DNA of 11,694 nucleotides from Thermodesulfovibrio sp. (GCA_027050975.1 JALUAR010000185.1:1-11694); one strand, 5' to 3'. Numbered from the stretch's first letter, positions 1-7,462 are shown. Numbers and translations: made by a program. The notes: generated from the letters alone by a model not told the origin.

Positions 1-112
1 ATTTAAAGTAATAATTTAAGTAATTGGAGTTTTAAATCCTTTAAATTTCTGGCTTTGTATTAAAAAACAGGTCATATAAGGGATTAGGAGACAGGTTAAG
101 GAATCTGATTGT
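1..112. other. AT-rich non-coding stretch upstream of the thi promoter
   Basis: I see no open reading frame with a credible start, no RNA gene and no clear hairpin terminator here. The stretch is rich in A and T and lies before the promoter of the thiamine operon. It may hold the end of an upstream transcription unit outside the window. Confidence 0.5.
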
Positions 113-142
113 TTGACAATTTGTTTTTGCATAATCTATACT
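113..142 (+). promoter_or_regulatory. Sigma70-type promoter of the thiamine operon
   Basis: A perfect -35 hexamer TTGACA (113-118) is followed after 18 bp by TATACT (137-142), which matches the -10 consensus at five of six positions. Transcription should start near 149, giving a leader of about 245 nt that includes the whole TPP riboswitch and its terminator. The start point is inferred from spacing only. Confidence 0.75.
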
Positions 143-181
143 TGATTTAAGAACAACATAAGTCTGTTTCAGATTGAAGTA

Positions 182-328
182 TTCCCTGGGGGAGGCGGTT
201 GCCTGAGAACCCTGTACTCATCTGTATAGAGCATGGAGACGAAGTATCTTTTTAAAGTAATTGATTTTAGATACAGATGAGTGTGGGGGACCCTTTGAAC
301 CTGATCCGGGTAATGCCGGCGTAGGGAA
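182..328 (+). promoter_or_regulatory. TPP riboswitch (THI element)
   Basis: This RNA binds thiamine pyrophosphate and shuts down the downstream thi genes. P1 is formed by TTCCCT (182-187) with AGGGAA (323-328). P2 is the G run at 188-192 with the CCCT at 291-294. P3 is GGC/GCC (194-196 with 201-203), leading into the pyrimidine-sensing CTGAGA (203-208). The pyrophosphate-binding half, with the family motif from ACCCTTTGAACCTGATC to AATGCCGGCG, spans about 290-321. The optional P3a arm is unusually long: 210-227 can pair with 271-288, including a 12-bp perfect core (216-227 with 271-282), around a loop of about 43 nt. The riboswitch lies between a strong promoter and an intrinsic terminator, so control is most likely by transcription attenuation. 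Confidence 0.96.
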
Positions 329-337
329 GGGGAAGGG

Positions 338-372
338 AACCGTATTCCATCCGGGATACGGTTTTTTTATTT
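338..372 (+). terminator. Intrinsic terminator: expression platform of the TPP riboswitch
   Basis: The arms AACCGTATTCC (338-348) and GGGATACGGTT (353-363) form an 11-bp stem with one G-U pair and a 4-nt loop. A T-rich run follows at 362-373. It begins 10 nt after the 3' strand of riboswitch P1 and ends about 20 nt before thiS. This is the classic arrangement for ligand-dependent early termination. The antiterminator is not obvious; GGTTGCC (197-203) could pair with GGGAACC (335-341) with one mismatch, which is speculative. Confidence 0.9.
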
Positions 373-393
373 TAGATTTATTTTCTGATAACT

Positions 394-594
394 ATGAAGA
401 TCAGATTGAACGGCAAAGAATACGACACAAAGGGAGCAAAAACAGTAAAGGAACTCCTTGAGGAGCTGGACATTCATCCGCAAAGGGTAGCCGTGGAGGT
501 TAACCTTAAGATAATAAAGAAATCAGATTATGAGTGTACCTTTCTTAATGAAGGTGATTCTGTCGAGGTGGTAAGTTTTGTGGGAGGAGGATAA
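394..594 (+). CDS. thiS: ThiS, sulfur carrier protein for thiazole synthesis
   Basis: ThiS is a small ubiquitin-like protein that carries sulfur as a C-terminal thiocarboxylate and gives it to ThiG in the cytoplasm. The product has 66 residues, the normal family length, and shows the beta-grasp pattern. It starts MKIRLNGKEY, has a central VAVEVN strand, and ends in the diagnostic FVGGG tail whose last glycine is adenylated and thiolated. It is the first gene after the riboswitch terminator, about 20 nt past the T run. The ATG has no recognisable Shine-Dalgarno sequence (374-393 is AT-rich), which is odd for the first gene of an operon. The adenylyltransferase ThiF, needed to charge ThiS, is not in the window and must be encoded elsewhere. 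Confidence 0.96.
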   Translation: MKIRLNGKEYDTKGAKTVKELLEELDIHPQRVAVEVNLKIIKKSDYECTFLNEGDSVEVVSFVGGG

Positions 595-654
595 GTTTTG
601 AGTTGAAGGATGTTGAGTTTGTGAAAACTATTTGAAATACAGAAAGGAGAGGGT

Positions 655-1428
655 ATGGAAGACAGGTTAGTAATCAAAGGAATAGAGTTTAAGTCACGTC
701 TATGGGTAGGTACAGGTAAGTATAAGGATTTTGAAGAGACTGCCAGGGCGATCGAGGCGTCAGGTACAGATGTGGTAACAGTTGCAGTAAGGAGGGTGAA
801 CATATTCGACAGAAAATCACCGAATCTACTGGATTATGTTGATCCAAAAAAATACAAGATTCTTCCGAATACTGCAGGTTGCTATACTGTTGAGGATGCC
901 CTGAGGTATGCCCGTCTTGCTCGTGAAGCGGGTGTCTCCGACATGGTTAAACTTGAAGTGATCGGAGATGAAAAGACGCTCTTTCCCGATGTTTGCGGTC
1001 TCTTACAGGCAACCGAGATTCTGGCAAAAGAGGGATTTATAGTCTTTCCTTATACAAACGACGATCCGATAATTGCCAAAAGGTTGGTGGATGCAGGTGC
1101 TGCAGCAGTGATGCCTCTTGGAGCTCCCATTGGGTCGGGGCTGGGAATCAGAAATCCTTATAATATAAAAATAATTCTGGAGACCGTAGATATTCCAGTA
1201 ATTGTTGATGCCGGTGTGGGAACCGCCTCCGATGCTACCATAGCGATGGAACTCGGCTGTGATGCAGTGCTGATTAACACAGGCATTGCCGGTGCCAAAG
1301 ATCCGATTGCAATGGCAGAGGCTATGAAACATGCCGTTATAGCCGGTCGGCTGGCTTACAGGGCAGGCAGAATACCGAAGAAGCTCTATGCCACGGCAAG
1401 TAGTCCCCTGGAAGGGATGCTAATATAA
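655..1428 (+). CDS. thiG: ThiG, thiazole synthase
   Basis: ThiG condenses 1-deoxy-xylulose 5-phosphate, ThiS-thiocarboxylate and dehydroglycine into the thiazole phosphate moiety of thiamine. The 257-residue product is family length and forms a TIM barrel. It starts with the family motif LWVGTGKYKD (about residues 16-25). The Schiff-base lysine is K99 in VKLEVIGD. The phosphate-binding loops MPLGAPIGSGLGI (153-165), DAGVGTASDA and LINTGIAGAKDP follow. A good ribosome site (AAAGGAGAGG) lies just before the ATG. It is 60 bp downstream of thiS. The dehydroglycine source, ThiH (anaerobic, from tyrosine) or ThiO (aerobic, from glycine), is not encoded nearby, so the oxygen relationship of this pathway cannot be read from the operon. 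Confidence 0.97.
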   Translation: MEDRLVIKGIEFKSRLWVGTGKYKDFEETARAIEASGTDVVTVAVRRVNIFDRKSPNLLDYVDPKKYKILPNTAGCYTVEDALRYARLAREAGVSDMVKLEVIGDEKTLFPDVCGLLQATEILAKEGFIVFPYTNDDPIIAKRLVDAGAAAVMPLGAPIGSGLGIRNPYNIKIILETVDIPVIVDAGVGTASDATIAMELGCDAVLINTGIAGAKDPIAMAEAMKHAVIAGRLAYRAGRIPKKLYATASSPLEGMLI

Positions 1429-1524
1429 AAATACAGGGATACAAGCAAGCGTACAAAAAGACAGATACTGATTTGCCTGAATGATTTCCGAATTTCCAAA
1501 ACTTTAAGGGGAGGTAAAGGGCAG

Positions 1525-2097
1525 ATGGAGGCGTACAGGTACCAGGAGCTGGTATATTTAATCGTGCCAGTTATTTTGGGTATGGAGTTTTTCATGAATG
1601 CAAAGAATGAGAAGAAGGCAAAAGAGGAGGTGCCCTTAGGGTCTTATGTATTGGATTTCTGCGGATTTATTTTTATGGCCCTTGTGCCGGCTATTTTTAT
1701 ACTCACGATATGGGCTATTGAAACAGATGCCTTTCCTTTAAGAGATGAGACTCTGGCAAGATTCGATCGTTACGCGGTAATGTTTCTCTTTATGGGTGCG
1801 TGGTGGCAGGTATATATGATCGGAGCTCTGAGAGTAAGAAGGTTACGGGAAAGGGTAAATTTTAAGAATCTATGGATTCCCTTGCTGGGACTGGGTATAT
1901 TTATATCCCTGCTGGTGTTATGGGTTTCACCATGGGGGCTTAAGTGGATATCCATAGGTTGGTTTGTTATTCTTGCGGCTTTACTGTCTGTTCTGCAGGT
2001 AAAACCAAAAACAATAGAGAGGGTGTTCTGGATTCTGGCTGTAGTAACCTTTCTGTTTGAGAATATCCTCTTTTTGTGGCTTGAAACTGTTGTATGA
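1525..2097 (+). CDS. Six-helix membrane protein of unknown function in the thi operon
   Basis: I do not recognise this 190-residue protein. It has about six hydrophobic segments (near residues 9-24, 41-66, 84-103, 116-134, 139-158 and 166-188), with positive clusters after helix 1 (NAKNEKKAKEE) and after helix 3 (RVRRLRER). It has no signal peptide typical of secreted proteins and no visible catalytic or nucleotide-binding motif. The start is supported by a strong ribosome site, AGGGGAGG (1507-1514). The stop overlaps the thiE start in an ATGA junction, so translation of the two is probably coupled. Position between thiG and thiE under a TPP riboswitch suggests a thiamine-related role, such as precursor transport, but nothing in the sequence matches ThiT, ThiW, CytX or YkoE that I can recognise. 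Confidence 0.85.
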   Translation: MEAYRYQELVYLIVPVILGMEFFMNAKNEKKAKEEVPLGSYVLDFCGFIFMALVPAIFILTIWAIETDAFPLRDETLARFDRYAVMFLFMGAWWQVYMIGALRVRRLRERVNFKNLWIPLLGLGIFISLLVLWVSPWGLKWISIGWFVILAALLSVLQVKPKTIERVFWILAVVTFLFENILFLWLETVV

Positions 2098-2714
2098 GGT
2101 CGGTAGATTTCGCTCTTTATCTGATTACGGACAGAAAAGTTATGAAAACCTCCTTTTATGAGGCAGTAGAGGAGGCCCTGAGGGCCGGAGTGAAGGCCCT
2201 GCAACTGAGGGAGAAGGATCTGACAGTCAGGGAGCTATTACAGATGTCATATAAACTACGAGAGCTGACATCAGCATTCGGTGCAAGGCTTTTTATAAAC
2301 GACAGGGTGGATGTGGCAATGGCGGTACAGGCAGACGGAGTGCATCTGGGGGGTGCCTCGATGCCTGTATCTGCTGTGAGACGTATCGTTGGTAATGGAT
2401 TGATGATAGGTGTTTCAACGCATCACATTAAGGAGGCTGCTACGGCAGAGGCAGAAGGTGCGGATTTTATCACTTTCGGACCCGTTTATGACACCCCTTC
2501 AAAGAGACAATACGGCCCTCCCCAGGGAATTGAGAGATTGAGGGAGGTTACCTCGAAGATAAGGATTCCGGTGTTTGCCATCGGAGGCATAAAGAAGGAT
2601 AAGGTATCAGAGGTTTTGGATGCAGGAGCCCATGGGGTGGCCCTTATTTCAGCAATCCTGGGCTCTGATAATATTCAGGAATCAACAAAAAAGATTGTGA
2701 GGTTATTAAAATGA
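2094..2714 (+). CDS. thiE: ThiE, thiamine-phosphate synthase
   Basis: ThiE joins HMP pyrophosphate to the thiazole phosphate, releasing pyrophosphate and giving thiamine monophosphate. The 206-residue product has normal length and all the barrel motifs: QLREKD (37-42) and FINDRVD (68-74), which contact the pyrophosphate and magnesium, DGVHLGG (81-87), GPVYDTPSK (129-137), AIGGI (162-166) and the phosphate-binding LISAIL near 184-189. The ATG overlaps the stop of the membrane protein gene (ATGA), and its own stop overlaps the thiC start in the same way. There is no independent ribosome site, so it is read by translational coupling. The ThiD kinase that would make HMP pyrophosphate is not in the window and is not fused here. 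Confidence 0.96.
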   Translation: MRSVDFALYLITDRKVMKTSFYEAVEEALRAGVKALQLREKDLTVRELLQMSYKLRELTSAFGARLFINDRVDVAMAVQADGVHLGGASMPVSAVRRIVGNGLMIGVSTHHIKEAATAEAEGADFITFGPVYDTPSKRQYGPPQGIERLREVTSKIRIPVFAIGGIKKDKVSEVLDAGAHGVALISAILGSDNIQESTKKIVRLLK

Positions 2715-4003
2715 CAAGAATTGAATATGCCAAAAAAGGAGAAATCACAGAGGAGGTTCTGCGGTGTGCAGAACTGGAAGGTGTAAATCCAGAGACCCTC
2801 AGCAGGGATATTGCAGAGGGCGTTACTGTAATTTTGAGAAACAGAAATCACAAAATAGAGCCCATTGCCGTTGGACGCGGGATCAGAACAAAGATTAATG
2901 CCAATATTGGCACATCCAAGGACAGGGTATCCCTTGATGAGGAGATGGAAAAACTGGATGTGATAATCCAGTACGGTGCGGATGCTGTAATGGATCTTTC
3001 CACAGGTGGGCCTGTAAAGGACATCAGGGCCCTTATGCTCAGGAAATCTCCCATTCCTATCGGTACAGTGCCTATTTACGAGGCTGCCCTCAGGGCGGCT
3101 GAGCGCCACGGAAGCATTGTAAAAATGACCGTTGATGAGCTTTTTGCAGTTATCGAAGAGCATGGTAAAGAGGGTGTGGATTTTGTTACTGTTCATTCGG
3201 GGCTAACAATGAAGGCTGTGGAGCATTTAAAAGAAGAGGGAAGGGTGCTTGATGTTGTCAGCCGCGGTGGTGCCTTTCTTGTTGAGTGGATGATCTACAA
3301 TGAGAAGGAAAACCCCCTTTATGAGTATTATGACAGACTCCTTGAGATTGCCTACCGTTATGATATGACCCTCAGCCTTGGTGACGGTATGAGGCCTGGA
3401 TGCCTTGCTGATGCTACGGACAGGGCGCAGGTACAGGAACTGATCACCCTTGGCGAACTCCATCAGAGGGCGCTTCAGGCCGGTGTACAGAGCATGATAG
3501 AAGGCCCTGGCCATGTGCCTCTGCATCAGGTTGAGTTGAATATCCGTATGGAGAAGGAGCTATGCAATGGTGCCCCCTTTTATGTGCTTGGTCCCCTGGT
3601 AACGGATGTTGCCATGGGATACGACCATATAGCTGCTGCAATAGGAGGAGCTTTGGCTGCATGGGTTGGTGCGGATTTTCTCTGTTATGTAACACCGGCA
3701 GAACATATCAGGCTTCCGGATCTCGAAGATGTTAAAGAGGGTGTTATTGCATCAAAGATTGCTGCCCATGCCGCTGATATAGCCAAAGGCATACCGGGAG
3801 CCATTCAGAGGGATAATGAGATGGCACGATGCAGAAAGAATCTCGACTGGGAAGGCCAGATAAAGCACAGTTTTAATCCCGAAAAGGTGAGACGTTACCG
3901 TGCCGAAAGGCCACCCACCGAGTCTGAGGTCTGCAGCATGTGTGGCGAGTTCTGCGCCATAAGGACTGTGGAGCGGGCGCTAAGGAAGGATGCTGGAAAA
4001 TGA
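2711..4003 (+). CDS. thiC: ThiC, HMP-phosphate synthase (short form)
   Basis: ThiC is a radical SAM enzyme that rearranges aminoimidazole ribotide into 4-amino-5-hydroxymethyl-2-methylpyrimidine phosphate. The 430-residue product is the short form without the roughly 150-residue N-terminal domain of E. coli ThiC, as seen in many anaerobes. Family motifs include MDLSTGG (94-100), GDGMRPG (224-230), EGPGHVPLHQ (264-273; likely zinc ligand H268), YDHIAAAIGGA and TPAEHIRLPD (likely zinc ligand H332). The C-terminal iron-sulfur motif is CSMCGEFC, with cysteines C408, C411 and C415. Their spacing is CX2CX3C, not the CX2CX4C of the long enzymes. The paralogue BzaF (5-hydroxybenzimidazole synthase, B12 pathway) is hard to exclude on motifs alone, but riboswitch control and thi neighbours favour ThiC. 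It is the last gene of the operon. Confidence 0.95.
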   Translation: MTRIEYAKKGEITEEVLRCAELEGVNPETLSRDIAEGVTVILRNRNHKIEPIAVGRGIRTKINANIGTSKDRVSLDEEMEKLDVIIQYGADAVMDLSTGGPVKDIRALMLRKSPIPIGTVPIYEAALRAAERHGSIVKMTVDELFAVIEEHGKEGVDFVTVHSGLTMKAVEHLKEEGRVLDVVSRGGAFLVEWMIYNEKENPLYEYYDRLLEIAYRYDMTLSLGDGMRPGCLADATDRAQVQELITLGELHQRALQAGVQSMIEGPGHVPLHQVELNIRMEKELCNGAPFYVLGPLVTDVAMGYDHIAAAIGGALAAWVGADFLCYVTPAEHIRLPDLEDVKEGVIASKIAAHAADIAKGIPGAIQRDNEMARCRKNLDWEGQIKHSFNPEKVRRYRAERPPTESEVCSMCGEFCAIRTVERALRKDAGK

Positions 4004-4095
4004 AATTCATGCAGAGGTGGTCCGGGACACTACTGTCTGATAAACAAAGTAAAACATAGTAGAGCAGGGGGTATTACTACCAATGTATCCGGAAG
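4004..4095. other. Convergent intergenic gap without a clear terminator
   Basis: This 92-bp gap separates the stop codons of thiC and of the antiporter gene, which face each other. Only short weak pairings are visible, such as GGTA/TACC near 4071-4082 and TCCGG/CCGGA at the two ends, with no T-tract in either direction. Transcripts from the two sides may overlap, or termination may be Rho-dependent. Confidence 0.4.
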
Positions 4096-5262
4096 CTAAC
4101 CTTCCTGTTCATTTTCGTGGCTGAGGCTTTTTTGCAGAAACCGAAAGACAGTAGGGTATGTGATGCTTGCAACAAGTGCGGAGATGATGATGGAGTTGTA
4201 TGTCTCATGAGAAATGACCCCCATTCTGATTCCAAGAGTTCCGGTTACAACCATCAGTGAAAGCGGGGCTGAAAGAATCAGGGCAATTGCCAGGGCCTCT
4301 GTGTTGCTTATTCTCATGAGACGGGCAAAGAGGAGAGGGAATATGTTACTTGCAAAGATCATTAATGTGAAGAACGCTGAAAGAAGCAGTCTTTTCAGAT
4401 CAAAAAACAGGTTGAGATCAAGGTCTGATCCCACACCTATAAAGAAGAAGGGGATAAAGAATCCGAATCCGACGGCGTTAATCTTTTCTTCAAACCTTCC
4501 TTTGCTTTTGAAGACATAACTGAAGATTACTCCTACAAGGAAAGAGCCCAGAATTGGTTCCACACCTGATAGATATGCAATAAGGGCCCCTGCAAAGGCG
4601 ATTGATATTACAATCCTGATGCCTTCCTCAACCGGATCTTCACTCTCCATAACCTTTTCCACCCTTTCGGGGTGCCACCATGCAATGATGTAAAGGATTC
4701 TCAAAAACAGACCTGCCAAGGCAAACATCACCAGAAGCTTGCCACCCTCCCAGAGTGCCTCTAATCTTATGCCGAAGCGATGGTAAATGTCCAGTCCCGT
4801 CAAAGCCAGGATGGATAGAAGCTCACCGGAAAGGGCAATTCCAACGATGTCCCTTCCTAAACTTGTGTCCATCAGTTCATACTCCTTCAGAATAGGAATG
4901 GCAATGCCTGCCGAAATCACAGCCACCGTGATGCCGGTGTAATAGGACAGACCCATATAAACAAACAGGAAAGGCATGGAAACAAGAGAAAGTAGTGGAA
5001 TCAGAATATACCAGAGAGTTCTGCGTTGTCTTTTAAGATTGTGAAGATCTAGTTCCATTCCGGCAATAAACATCAGGTAAATTATGCCGAGTTCCCTGAG
5101 AAGCCTGAACCAGTCAGGCTGGTCTTTTATGATTGTGTGAAAAAGTAGTATTCCGTAAATGATTTCCAATACAGACGAGGGGATTTGTAATCTTCTGGCA
5201 AGAAAAGGCACTACTGCTGCACCGCCAACAACGGAAAACATTATGAAAAGCTGGTCCGTCAC
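4096..5262 (-). CDS. CPA2-family cation/proton antiporter, membrane subunit
   Basis: This 388-residue integral membrane protein resembles the Kef/CPA2 sodium- or potassium/proton exchangers. It has about 12 hydrophobic segments. Recognisable features are the N-terminal LQIPSSVLEIIYGILL, the helix MFIAGMELDL (64-73), the unwound-helix region AVISAGIAIPILKE, and FFFIGVGSDLDL (272-283). Where most relatives have an aspartate in the ion-binding helix (often ADF or DDV), this protein has SGELLSI with E147. The start codon appears to be GTG, 4 bp after the stop of the RCK gene; GGAGG lies about 15 nt upstream, a little far. An in-frame ATG at codon 8 is an alternative. There is no C-terminal RCK domain, unlike KefC. 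The adjacent upstream gene supplies that domain as a separate protein, so the two probably form one regulated exchanger. Confidence 0.88.
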   Translation of the reverse strand: MTDQLFIMFSVVGGAAVVPFLARRLQIPSSVLEIIYGILLFHTIIKDQPDWFRLLRELGIIYLMFIAGMELDLHNLKRQRRTLWYILIPLLSLVSMPFLFVYMGLSYYTGITVAVISAGIAIPILKEYELMDTSLGRDIVGIALSGELLSILALTGLDIYHRFGIRLEALWEGGKLLVMFALAGLFLRILYIIAWWHPERVEKVMESEDPVEEGIRIVISIAFAGALIAYLSGVEPILGSFLVGVIFSYVFKSKGRFEEKINAVGFGFFIPFFFIGVGSDLDLNLFFDLKRLLLSAFFTLMIFASNIFPLLFARLMRISNTEALAIALILSAPLSLMVVTGTLGIRMGVISHETYNSIIISALVASITYPTVFRFLQKSLSHENEQEG

Positions 5263-5266
5263 CTTA

Positions 5267-6745
5267 CTATAGTGCTTCCTCCATCGGAGGTATAATCATG
5301 GTTGAGATGGAGGACCTTTTTATTATATTCCACACAATATCCGGAGAGAAGAGGGAGACAGGGAATCTTCTGAGCTTTCCCTCGCCCGTGTCAATTACCA
5401 GTAGTTGAAACTCCTTTAAAGAGGTGGTTACCGCCTTTACCGGATTACCTTTTACAGTGACGGTCTTCAATGGAGTTTTGTACATGAGGCTAACAGCAGA
5501 GAGCGTCTTTTTTCGTTCCTGGAATCTCCTGAAGTCTTCATCAGAGGCTATATATTTTGATGGTTCCACAATAAGGGCTGTTATCTCACTGCTTAATGAT
5601 GATGCTATCTCAAACCCACTTCCAAGCACATGTTCGGTATTCACTCCTTCTACAGAGGGTATCACCATCCTTTCGTAAGGAAAGGAGCCGTCACAGAGAA
5701 GCACAGGACATGAGACCATGGATACGATATTTTGCAAAAAGTCCCTTCTTTTGTAATCGAATAGTGATAGCCCCGGTAATGCTATGGTGTGCTTTTTGGA
5801 GAGAAAGATCAAGCCCTGGTCACCTTTTACGTAATTGATTGTATCCTCAATAGCGCTCAGTAGTGGCAGAGAAGATCTTTTTATCTCTCTGTTGGAAAGG
5901 TTGTATCTGGAGCAATATGCTAATATCTCCTCCTCTTTTTCAGCAGCCTTCTGAGAAAATATAAAAACTATCTTTTGAAGCGGAAAAACAGAGAGTACGT
6001 ATTCTATCTCACCAAAAAACTCCTCCTCTTCATAACCCGTAAGATAGGCAAGGGCAACGGAGCCATATTCAAGGGGAAAACGCTCGAAACTGAAGGTCAG
6101 AATTTCTGACACGGTTTTCAGGACATTCGGATCGCCAAGGATTATAACCCTGTCCTTTGGTTTCAGAACCGTATCCTTTCTCGGAATGATAATATTGTCG
6201 TCTCTGTAAATAAGCCCTATTCTCCACCTTATGGGAGCAAGAAAACCAATGGGTTTGTTTGCAAGTCGGCTGCTGGGGTGAACCTCTACCTCCAGGATCT
6301 CGTTTTTACCAATGCCTATGGAATGGGTGGTTCTGGTTTTCTGCTCCAGTCTGTTTCTAATCCCTATTGCACTTGCAGAAAATATGTTCTCCACCTCTAC
6401 GCCAAGGGCTTCGAAGGCTTCTATTCCTTCAGGTGTTATGCCAACACCGATAACCCTTTTTGTGTCAAAGTTTTCATGAAGCAGTCGGGCAACCTCTATG
6501 TTAACCTTCTCTGTTGTGGTGGAGATTATGATTCCGTCGACATTCTCAACCTCAGCCTCCTCAAGTACGAGTCTGCTCGTGGCATCTCCGATGATCACCT
6601 TCACATCATCTCTTATTGCCTTTGCCAGCTCTTCTGAGGCAGGATTTTTGTCAATGCAGATTAACTCGTAATCTTTCGGAAGCAGTCTGAGTAGGGCCTG
6701 TCCTATGTTACCCAGACCTACTATGATAAACCTGTTTCGTTTCAT
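5267..6745 (-). CDS. RCK (TrkA-N/TrkA-C) regulatory protein with tandem USP-like domains
   Basis: This 492-residue soluble protein has no membrane segment. Residues 4-125 form an RCK_N Rossmann domain with GLGNIG (10-15), the ribose-binding acidic residue at D32 (CIDKNP) and GDAT (53-56). Residues about 145-215 look like RCK_C (TrkA-C), ending in DRVIILGD. The remaining part looks like two degenerate universal-stress-protein folds, about 225-350 (ending SCPVLLC) and 355-487 (starting ERMVIPS, ending STMIIPP). Neither has the usual ATP loop GX2GX9G in a clear form. Such proteins gate potassium channels and CPA2 antiporters in response to NAD(H) or nucleotides. The antiporter gene starts 4 bp after its stop, and its own ATG directly follows the stop of the preceding membrane protein gene, so the three are one operon. 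Confidence 0.87.
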   Translation of the reverse strand: MKRNRFIIVGLGNIGQALLRLLPKDYELICIDKNPASEELAKAIRDDVKVIIGDATSRLVLEEAEVENVDGIIISTTTEKVNIEVARLLHENFDTKRVIGVGITPEGIEAFEALGVEVENIFSASAIGIRNRLEQKTRTTHSIGIGKNEILEVEVHPSSRLANKPIGFLAPIRWRIGLIYRDDNIIIPRKDTVLKPKDRVIILGDPNVLKTVSEILTFSFERFPLEYGSVALAYLTGYEEEEFFGEIEYVLSVFPLQKIVFIFSQKAAEKEEEILAYCSRYNLSNREIKRSSLPLLSAIEDTINYVKGDQGLIFLSKKHTIALPGLSLFDYKRRDFLQNIVSMVSCPVLLCDGSFPYERMVIPSVEGVNTEHVLGSGFEIASSLSSEITALIVEPSKYIASDEDFRRFQERKKTLSAVSLMYKTPLKTVTVKGNPVKAVTTSLKEFQLLVIDTGEGKLRRFPVSLFSPDIVWNIIKRSSISTMIIPPMEEAL

Positions 6746-7411
6746 TTAGTCCTGAAAATCACGATAGGTTTTGACAAGAACAACAGAGGCAAAGGAGAGA
6801 AATCCACCCATTAAGATTGCATTTATAATCTGTCCGAACAGCGGCACAGCCATAAATATTCTGCTGACAATCCCGAGTACAAGACCGGTGCCTCCTATGG
6901 ATATGAAAATCATGAGAGAATCCGTAAGATTAGCCCTTACTACTGTAAGGCTTTCCCTCAGGGCCTCAATGCTGCCATGCCCCTTGATTATTATTATCAC
7001 AAAGGTAAACATAAAGAGGTATGCTACCAGGAGTCCCGGCAGAACAAAGAGCATCATTCCGATAGTGAAAAGTATACTGAGAATGAAGCCGGCTGCAAGT
7101 ACCGAAGGAAGCCTGGACACAGCAGTACTGAAGCCTTTTTTCAGAGAACATCGGCCCTCATTCAGGGCCTGGTCAGCCATGGAGGTGGTTATGGCCTGTG
7201 AAAATGAGTGAAAGAGAAAGCCTATGAGAGTGAAAAGCATTACAGCTACAGGTGATATTTTTGCTCCTACCACCGCACCTGTAATTATGCTTCCGACAAT
7301 CACTATGGCGATAACATTGGTAAGGAATGAAGCAAGTATGGGTGGAACAATAATGGATGTATTGTCCTTTACAATGATAAAGCTCTCCTTGAGGGTCTTT
7401 CCAATCTCCAT
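6746..7411 (-). CDS. YciC-like multi-pass membrane protein, function unknown
   Basis: This 221-residue protein has about six hydrophobic segments (near 18-48, 54-76, 102-122, 124-143, 163-185 and 190-214). The middle carries a soluble amphipathic stretch, ALNEGRCSLKKGF, followed by LPGLLVAYLFMF and later IEALRESLTVVRANLTD. This pattern is shared by YciC/UPF0259-type proteins and the membrane domain of some glycerophosphodiesterases; the assignment is by pattern only. The ATG has a strong ribosome site, AGGAGG, on the minus strand (about 7421-7426). It is the first gene of the antiporter operon, and its stop abuts the ATG of the RCK gene with no spacer. A role in assembling or modulating the exchanger is an inference from position. 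Confidence 0.82.
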   Translation of the reverse strand: MEIGKTLKESFIIVKDNTSIIVPPILASFLTNVIAIVIVGSIITGAVVGAKISPVAVMLFTLIGFLFHSFSQAITTSMADQALNEGRCSLKKGFSTAVSRLPSVLAAGFILSILFTIGMMLFVLPGLLVAYLFMFTFVIIIIKGHGSIEALRESLTVVRANLTDSLMIFISIGGTGLVLGIVSRIFMAVPLFGQIINAILMGGFLSFASVVLVKTYRDFQD

Positions 7412-7449
7412 AATCTTATCCTCCTGATTTTTTTTCTGTCAGAACAAAT

Positions 7450-7462
7450 ACTACATTGTAGT
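7450..7462. promoter_or_regulatory. Palindrome between divergent operons, candidate operator
   Basis: ACTACA (7450-7455) and TGTAGT (7457-7462) are perfect inverted 6-bp arms around one base. The right arm ends on the first base of the -35 hexamer of the + strand promoter. On the minus strand the same DNA contains TACAAT, a possible -10 for the antiporter operon, 19 bp after TTACAA. A dimeric regulator bound here could affect both directions. No regulator gene lies beside it. Confidence 0.4.

Noticed and set aside
261..461. Open reading frame of 66 codons overlapping the riboswitch and terminator
   Set aside because: It lies in structured regulatory RNA, has no coding signature and overlaps the real thiS start in another frame.
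4000..4059. Short frame of 19 codons starting in an ATGA overlap with the thiC stop
   Set aside because: The junction resembles the other coupled genes, but the product is tiny, has no recognisable feature and ends in a gap without further genes. It is most likely chance.
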